Of a stretch of 64,000 nucleotides of DNA, positions 57,765-64,000 are shown in pieces. Source of the DNA: Strongylocentrotus purpuratus. Taxonomy: Eukaryota > Echinodermata > Echinoidea > Camarodonta > Strongylocentrotidae. Location of the stretch: positions 20,325,480 through 20,389,479 of the forward strand of contig NW_022145606.1 of assembly GCF_000002235.5 (NCBI RefSeq). Reading direction: 5' to 3'. Position 1 is the stretch's first letter. The number at the start of each line of letters is the position of its first letter. The notes below the pieces were generated by a model. The model searched no databases. It was not told the DNA's origin and saw only the letters and a list, made by a program, of their open reading frames with translations. The position numbers and the translations under genes were made by a program.

Positions 57765-58239
57765 GTTATCTGCATTTATAATTCATCCTAGCGAAATAAA
57801 AAGATTTATTTCAAGGGAGGTCGGCATAAGCATACTTCTCCCCCCCCCCTACCCCCACTCCACGTCCACGAACCCCTTTAACGCTTCTATATGCATAACA
57901 AGGAACGTGAATGCATTCATCCTATGCTAGACTGCTATGATTCATATTCATATTAATCTATTCACAAAGACCATCGGAGCACATCCTTTGTCAATGCTCC
58001 TACATTATGTGTTAGGGGGAGGAATTTGTTTGCAAATTTGTGCCAAGTGAGCATTAGTTTGACGTGTGATGGTATACAAATAGACGCCATCTTAATAGGC
58101 ACCTGGTACATATGTTACACGAGGTTGGATGAATTGTGCTTCTTCAAACAGTTTCAATCATAAAAAGAGCGTCTAGATGGTCAGCATTCTTTCTGACTTC
58201 ACATTACGAAGATTTGAGTTGCAACATACCGGTATTAAG
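57765..58239 (+). promoter_or_regulatory. First-exon-like block of gene 6, ending in donor AAG|GTGAGC
   Basis: Same block as the others. It has lost the CCAAT word (reads TTGTGCCAAGTGAGC near 58038) and part of the middle. Donor GT at 58240-58241, 0.7 kb before the coding exon. Confidence 0.4.
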
Positions 58240-58870
58240 GTGAGCTTAAAGTTGTATGTAGGTCATTTTGCTGTGAATAAGTTCGGTTTCATACAAGGAA
58301 GTGGATGAAAAATACGTAACTATGCGACAAAAGGAGAAACATATGTATTTATGCGGGATAGGGTATGTTTATCTTATCTGGAGGAAGAAATATGAGAATA
58401 CAAAGTACGGGCAATGCATGTATAATGTTAATTACGAACACTTGTACTAAAAGAAGATATCGATTAAATATGTCATATTTGCTCTCAGTGCATTTTGTTA
58501 GTATGAGGGTTATCTATTATTCTTGCAGATGCGCATCCTCAATTTCAAGACCATTTAGGTGTTTTATTAAATAAATGACAACAACATATTATGACCGTTG
58601 TACTTCAATTTCAAAGCAATTTCACCGAAGGAAATACACTATGTATTAACATTCTTTTTTGTTAAAGTGCATGAGGACATTTTACTAATAGAGGTCATTG
58701 AAATAAATCTATTATATTTTTTTCCTCTCGCTCGGTCCCTTTCTTTCTCCCTCTCCTTCAATCCCCTCTTTCCATTCTTTCCTTTTCCTGACGTCCCCCT
58801 CATTCTTTCTCCCTTCCTTTCCTCTCTGTCTATCCCTTCCCCATTCATCAAACCCGTAATTCCAACAACA

Positions 58871-58904
<34 letters not shown>

Positions 58905-58943
58905 GTCATAATTGTTTATATACACGTCAATACTCTGATCAGG
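58240..58943 (+). other. Putative 5' UTR intron of gene 6, with altered acceptor
   Basis: Contains the conserved pre-gene segment and CT-rich tract (58715-58905). The usual CAG acceptor reads CAC (58923-58925) here. The nearest AG downstream is in GATCAG|GATGG (58941-58942), directly before the ATG, and could substitute. Confidence 0.5.
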
Positions 58944-60771
58944 ATGGCGGCGAACTTCAGCTCTGCAGAAAACATCTGTGAGGGAGAGAACTGTCAGTCA
59001 ATCACAGATGTGAGGTACTACGTGAAGGAGAAGAAGAAGCTCTGCGATGACTGCGCCTCCAAAGAGGAATGCATCGGAAAGGCAGGAAAGGGTAGGCCCA
59101 ATCTTTATTGTGAGAAGCATGATGGTGAAGAAATCAAGCTTTATTGTAAAACACATAATGTAGCAGTGTGTCAATTATGCGCAATGATAGATCATCGTGA
59201 CATGTCTTGCGTACGGCAGGAAATAGAGGGCGCCATCGTGGATAGTAGAGCAAAACTAGATATTCTGAAAGAAAAGGCAAAGGACAAATTGGAGCTTTGT
59301 CGAGTTATTGGAGATCAGATCCATCAGTGTAGGAAAGATACCGACACCCATCTACAAACTTTGAAAGATGAAGTTGATTCGGTAATCAATGAGGCAATCC
59401 AAACAGACAAGGACACAGAGAAGGAGGACGCTGCAAAAATCAACCAGGAGATTAATGAGAAGAATCAAAAACTTCAAGATGAGATTAAACAAATCAATGA
59501 AAAGATGCAAAAGAACGATGAGGAGAGAGAGAAGCGACTTGAACTAAACCATACAGATGCAGAGAAAAGACGAGAACTCATCGACAACAAACAGTATGTT
59601 CTGCAAACAGACATTCAAAACATCGCTAAAGAGAAAGAGAGAAAGATTGGACAGTTGGAGAAATCTTGGCAAGATAACACAAAAACCACAGAGACCACAA
59701 TTCAGACACTTGATACAGTACTCAAAGATGATTCAAATGTCGTCAAAGATGGGCATCATGTAAAGACATCAGTGAGTGATGAATTAAAGAAGCCACTGAA
59801 TGAGGGTGAGGTGAAACAAATTACTGATACCATATCGGGTGTAAGGTTTGTGAAGGGTGCTGGGAGAGAGAAGTATGATGGGAGGATTGATGGGTATGAT
59901 GGGGAGTGGAAGCTCATTGATTTAATCAATGTCAGTGATAAAATCACAGTCCCAGCCTTTGTAGGATACATAGATGAATGCAATGTGATCATTAGAGATA
60001 CCTTAAATGGTAGCCGACATACTTACATGTTAGATATGAACACTAAAGACAGTCATAGAGTGATGACCGGTAGTGATGCATCACGGGTTATCTCCTGCGC
60101 ATTGCTGAATGATGACAAGGTAGTATGCGGTAAATACAGTAAAGGGTGTACAGGGGACAGTTTGACTGGATGCATCAGTGTGTATGACAGACAATGGGAG
60201 CGCATCAATGACGTCACAATACCAAGAAATACAACGGCTGACGGCGCAGCGGCGGATGTAGCTGTTGACCAGGATGGGATGATCATCGCTGGCGGCTGGT
60301 GAGTGGGCTCAGTCTAAGATATACATCATTAACCCAGCTGATGGTAAGATCATGAATACCATCACATGTAAACAGAATATAATAATGCGTGGTGTACTAT
60401 CATCAGGTCACATCATCGCTCAACCCTCATCCTTGGATCACAGATTGTGCATTATCGACAGACAAGGTGATCAAAGGAAAATCACCCACAGTGATGTCGT
60501 CCTGAATGCCTGCATCGATCCTATGACAGACGACCTCTACGTCGTGACATCAAATGATAAGTACAAGACGTGTGTGATCGATCAGGTGATGAGTGGGGGA
60601 GACATGGAGAAGAGAAGAGTAGCATCATTCCCTCTATCAACATAACTGGACTTACTGGGTGATAGGATGGGTCACATTTTACGATCTCGGGTGTTGATGA
60701 CGTCATCAGGGAAACTGATTGTTAGCGATGGAGACAGCATTCTCGTATTCAACAACAGATTTACCCTCTTA
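58944..60771 (+). pseudogene. B-box/coiled-coil/propeller gene 6, pseudogene (452-codon open N-terminal part)
   Basis: Second-type N-terminus with all zinc ligands, full coiled coil and about half of the propeller are open to a TGA at 60300-60302. A 7-bp gain near 60290 (GGCGGCT region) shifts the frame. A TAA at 60643-60645 and loss of the normal stop at about 60769 follow. The coiled coil resembles gene 1 (KIGQLEKSWQDNTKTTET, DDSNVVKDG) rather than gene 3, so it is mosaic. A truncated protein with part of the propeller could be made, but the altered splice acceptor also argues for decay. Confidence 0.88.
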
Positions 60772-61200
60772 ATCGATTCCTGTTCACTACGTATAGACAT
60801 GCATGTACATAGACACATGGGCGACACATGATATCTACGAAATATTATCTTTATGTACTCATTTCGCTTCAATCTTTACAGACTAGAAAACCCTCATTTG
60901 ATCATGGTTCCAACAGGTTAAGTTCCTAAGATAGCATGACATGATGTCATGACTAGCATCCGAATAATTACATGCATATCTCAATTGTGTCTTATAACAT
61001 GTACATAGATATACAGGATAAACAATTTCAGCATGAAAAAATGGATCGTTATTTTTTCTTTATTCCAAGGAAACCTGTAGCAATACATGAATTGGCATAC
61101 AAATACAATCACCATTATCAGGTTTAAGCGAAGTTTGTACTATGAATAGTATAATGCAAACAGCGAGAGAAAATCTATATATCCCTGTTATTGATTTAAT
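60772..61200 (+). other. Conserved 3' flank of gene 6
   Basis: Matches the flank of gene 5, and lacks the 430-bp MITE present there (empty site at about 61045-61065). No gene. Confidence 0.55.
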
Positions 61201-61204
61201 TCAA

Positions 61205-61490
61205 ATCAGGTTTGATTATAATTGTCCACGTGCACTTTGTATTTACATGTACATAAACAAATGATATGGCTATTACCACTAGCATTACAATAATTATATG
61301 TAAATCTAAATATGTTTGTTATTACGTGTAACTAGATTAGATATGATAATATGATATACATGATATACAATTGCCACATTAATGAATAAATTGTTGTAAT
61401 CATTTCTTGTTGTATAAGAAAAGTGTGCCAATACATGTATTTGCATAAGTATAATAACCATTACCATGTTAGGTTCTAGCCAGGTTTTCG
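61205..61490 (+). other. Orphan second 3' flank
   Basis: Repeats the post-stop flank (CAGGTTTGATTATAATTGTC onward) with no coding sequence before it, as at 48915-49060. Continues to 61900 with the shared post-gene spacer (61500-61760 resembles 19870-20120). No gene. Confidence 0.5.
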
Positions 61491-61930
61491 CAAATAGAAT
61501 ACAATAAGCAAGAGGAAATACAAAAATTGAATTAAAATCATAGTGGCTTTAGTAGAAAATAAATGAATTTTATTAAAATACTTTAATAATGCAATACGAT
61601 ACAGAGTTTTCTGATCTGCCAAGAGACTATTTACACGACATTAGCTCATAACATGTGTTAATTCGTGCATTATACCAACATTAAAGAAGATTAAAACTTA
61701 GACATGATGAATTGTTCTCTGTTACATGTTGATATAGTTCATTGTGTTCTGCTAAGGGCAGTCCACACAGGAGAGTCCTCTTTAATTATATTTCTATCCC
61801 ACTCTTTATTTTCGCCTTCTTCTTCATTATGACTTATGATCCGTTACCTATCAGCGGGAAATTGGAATCAAATATTATGTAATAATATGCATTATGGATA
61901 TGCTCAGAACATGTAAACATGTGTATTATA

Positions 61931-62135
61931 GTATTAATGACTGCTTTGAGAGAAATAGTTGTTTTTATACGCTCTCGGGAAGGTTACAATTGGGCTATTG
62001 CCCTCGGCATTCGCTCAAGGGAAGGTTAGAATTGTGCTATTGCCCGAGGCGTGCCGAGGGCAATAGCCCAATTGTAACCTTCCCGAGAGCGTATAAAAAC
62101 AACTATTTCTCGAATATTAAAGCAGTCATTAATAC
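61931..62135. mobile_element. Hairpin element, 205 bp
   Basis: Arms of about 80 bp (GTATTAATGACTGCTTTGAG at the left, complement at the right) enclose a loop that itself carries a diverged direct repeat of an arm part (GGGAAGGTTAGAATTGTGCT against GGGAAGGTTACAATTGGGCT). MITE-like, family unknown. Inserted in the satellite-like spacer. Confidence 0.65.
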
Positions 62136-62139
62136 TTTT

Positions 62140-62690
62140 ATATGCCGAAAATACTATGACACCACCTTGGCCTTTTTCTAGTTTACCTGCACGGTTGTTT
62201 TTAATGAATGTTTCTTTGAGAGTAGACTAGATCTAGATCTAGGTTTTAGATCAAATCTAGTCTAAGCAAGATATTTTTACAATTTTGGGGGTGGGCCGGC
62301 CCTGTGTGGAATATGGAGAAAAACCTGCGCTTTCATATGACACCTCACTTATTGAGTATCACCTTCAGGATCACGAGTAATATTAGTTTGAATCTCTGCT
62401 AATTAATGATCGAATGCGCAATGGCCAATGGAAGTGCACAGGGATGTGTGTAATCTCTACGGGAAGGATCTGCGTCTGTCCGTGACGTACAAATCACTAC
62501 AATCACCAGCATGCGGTTGTCGCGTACTAGAATCTAGATCTAGGGCTACTGAAAACAAATTATGGTAGATTTCACCTTTTTGGTGTTCTTGCTGTCAGCA
62601 TGTCTCGCATTTGATCCTCATCCAGAAGTTAAAATATTGGGAGCATTTCTTCAGCCATTTTGGCCTAGTACTAGTACAGTCGGTCGTTCT
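62140..62690. other. Unassigned sequence, no gene
   Basis: Short self-complementary ACTAGATCTAGATCTAGG / AAATCTAGTCT segment (62224-62264). No ORF with a recognisable domain. Confidence 0.4.
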
Positions 62691-62693
62691 TGC

Positions 62694-62985
62694 TGGCAGC
62701 TACTAGGGAGTCGGGCTAACTCGCCCCACGGGACATCTCGCCCCAGCGAGATATCCCGACATAATTTATCGATCGAGAGATACCAGTAGTCTGCTAATTA
62801 ACGGCCGGGACGAAAGAATGTGAACAAATATCAGCCATATCGTCTAAAATGTACAATGAGCACAAAAATATACACATTGGTATCTCTCGATCGATGAATC
62901 GTGTCGGGACATTTCGACCCAGTCTTTGATGCTGGGGCGAAATGTCCCGTGGGGCGAGTTAGCCCGGATTCGCTGCTAGTTGTAT
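62694..62985. mobile_element. Hairpin element with arms of 75-95 bp
   Basis: GGGCTAACTCGCCCCACGGG (62713) pairs with its complement at about 62946-62965, and ATCGATCGAGAGATACCA (62768) pairs with its complement near 62878. The right arm is about 20 bp longer than the left, so one side has an indel. The loop is about 95 bp. Probably a decayed inverted-repeat element. Nearby 63060-63170 holds a further palindromic GGTTACCGGGAA-type segment. Confidence 0.6.
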
Positions 62986-63219
62986 TACAAAATTGGTAAA
63001 ATATAGCGACCAATTCTTCGCACACATACGGTATCCTCGATCGCTCAACCATTTTTTAACATGTAAACCTATGGGGTAACCATGGAGACTGACATATTTT
63101 CCCGGTAATCATGGTTATTGGGATTTTAAACTGTTTTAACTATGGTTACCGGGAATTTCACAGGAACAGTTAAAGTTTATGAATGCAATTTTGACCAATC
63201 AGATGGCTGGATTTCTTAA

Positions 63220-63868
63220 GTGAGGTATATAAAGCTGTATAATACCCAGTATATGTAAGATTTAACGTTGTTATTTTATTAATTTTCTATGACACTTTTT
63301 GTTTTGAATGTGTAGCGATGCTGAAATAATGAAAAAAGTTGCATAGTTTTGTCTTTTAACATACTCACAACTTGTAAACAGCTGTATTATACTGACCTTT
63401 TGTTGTTTTATGATTAAACTTGCTTAATCTATACATTTGTAATAAATCATGTTGATACATAATACAACAACTTTATTTGTTAGAATGTCTGAATAATATA
63501 ACAATCAATTATGTTGCAAAGTCTCGTTATCTATCAAAATATATTAACATTACAAGTATTCTCATGATATGTACATGGCAGTATAATAATAAATATTTTT
63601 ACGCTTCAACACTATTGATTTCAAAATGGTGCAATGGAACATGTGGACTTTTTATATGTATTTTTTGAAAGGCAAATGCTACATTATTAAATAAGTTGCA
63701 GACTTCTGTCACCTAACACACTCATAACATGTAAATAGCTGCTATGAGATCTGTTGATACGTGTATCTAACAAGTATTTAAAAAAATAATGATTAATATA
63801 ACAATCAAATGGGCTGCAAAGTCTTGTTATTTGTTACGAAATCATTCACATAACAAGTATGCTCCTAA
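63220..63868. repeat. Diverged satellite-like tandem array (unit 6)
   Basis: Closely parallels 49300-49990 monomer by monomer ('AAACAGCTGTATTATACTGAC' near 63376; 'TGCAGACTTCTGTCACCTAA' near 63696). Confidence 0.6.
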
Positions 63869-63870
63869 CA

Positions 63871-64000
63871 TCAATGTTCTCTCATCCATGAAAACATCTG
63901 CTGCACCAGGTTCGGACTCTATTGCTGCACGTGTCATTAAGGAATGCATTCATACAATTGTTGATCCTCTTTGTTATATATTCAATGAATCAATGTTACA
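63871..64000 (+). mobile_element. LINE reverse transcriptase start, cut by window end
   Basis: The + strand reads VLSSMKTSAAPGSDSIAARV then IKECIHTIVDPLCYIFNESM, the N-terminal RT motif (SAAPGSD-I, PL--IFN-S) of Jockey/CR1-type LINEs. It starts abruptly inside a satellite monomer (compare 49990) and continues beyond the window. Confidence 0.75.

Noticed and set aside
60292-60316. Tiny intron in gene 6 (GTGAGT...CAG)
   Set aside because: A 14-base interval is far too short for a spliceosomal intron. Comparison with gene 3 shows a 7-bp gain and frameshift instead.

Overview
This is AT-rich nuclear DNA from an animal, most likely an echinoderm and probably a sea urchin. It has single-exon metazoan coding sequences behind pyrimidine-tract splice acceptors, tRNA-derived SINEs, several LINE relics, Harbinger/hAT/mariner-type elements, and a fold-back element whose arms are tandem 15-bp units. 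That last architecture is the one described for the sea urchin TU family. The species assignment is inference; I could not run a search.

The backbone is a tandem array of six head-to-tail paralogues on the + strand, all of one family: a Cys-rich N-terminus, a B-box2 zinc finger, a long coiled coil and a C-terminal beta-propeller-like region, with no RING. They lie at 276-2081 (gene 1, intact, 601 aa), 15920-19604 (gene 2, pseudogene split by a 2.35-kb fold-back element), 26914-28725 (gene 3, intact, 603 aa), 41722-42582 (gene 4, truncated to B-box plus coiled coil, 286 aa), 45985-47797 (gene 5, pseudogene) and 58944-60771 (gene 6, pseudogene with a 452-codon open N-terminal part). Two N-terminal types exist (genes 1, 2, 5 and genes 3, 4, 6), and the coiled-coil halves are swapped between types, which indicates gene conversion or unequal exchange.

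Each gene sits in a repeated spacer unit, in this order: conserved 3' flank; a very diverged satellite-like array (monomer about 175 bp); a conserved noncoding block with a CRE-like palindrome; a GA microsatellite; a second conserved noncoding block ending in a consensus splice donor, probably the 5' UTR exon and promoter; an intron ending in a long CT tract; and the coding exon. Extra 3' flanks without genes after genes 5 and 6 suggest lost copies.

Because the spacers are paralogous, many insertions can be read against an empty site in another unit. These include a hAT-like MITE (25.0 kb), a 133-bp hairpin MITE (13.8 kb), a 430-bp MITE (48.1 kb), an 894-bp element carrying a 115-bp minisatellite (56.2 kb), an 882-bp near-perfect mariner-like palindrome (51.4 kb) and a LINE 3' end (28.9 kb). 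Other items are nested LINEs (2.5-4.5 kb), a minus-strand LINE (9.2-10.6 kb), a Harbinger copy with degraded transposase (10.9-13.3 kb), a Harbinger-like MITE (31.8 kb), a SINE/LINE cluster (37.9-40.7 kb), an inverted fragment with a minimal hammerhead ribozyme motif typical of Penelope-like elements (48.7-48.9 kb), and a LINE reverse transcriptase running off the right end.

The main biological reading, which is inference, is a rapidly evolving RING-less TRIM-like family, possibly immune, whose copies are flanked by GA/CT microsatellites as in the sea urchin Sp185/333 (Trf) immune cluster. Birth, death and mosaicism are all visible within 64 kb.
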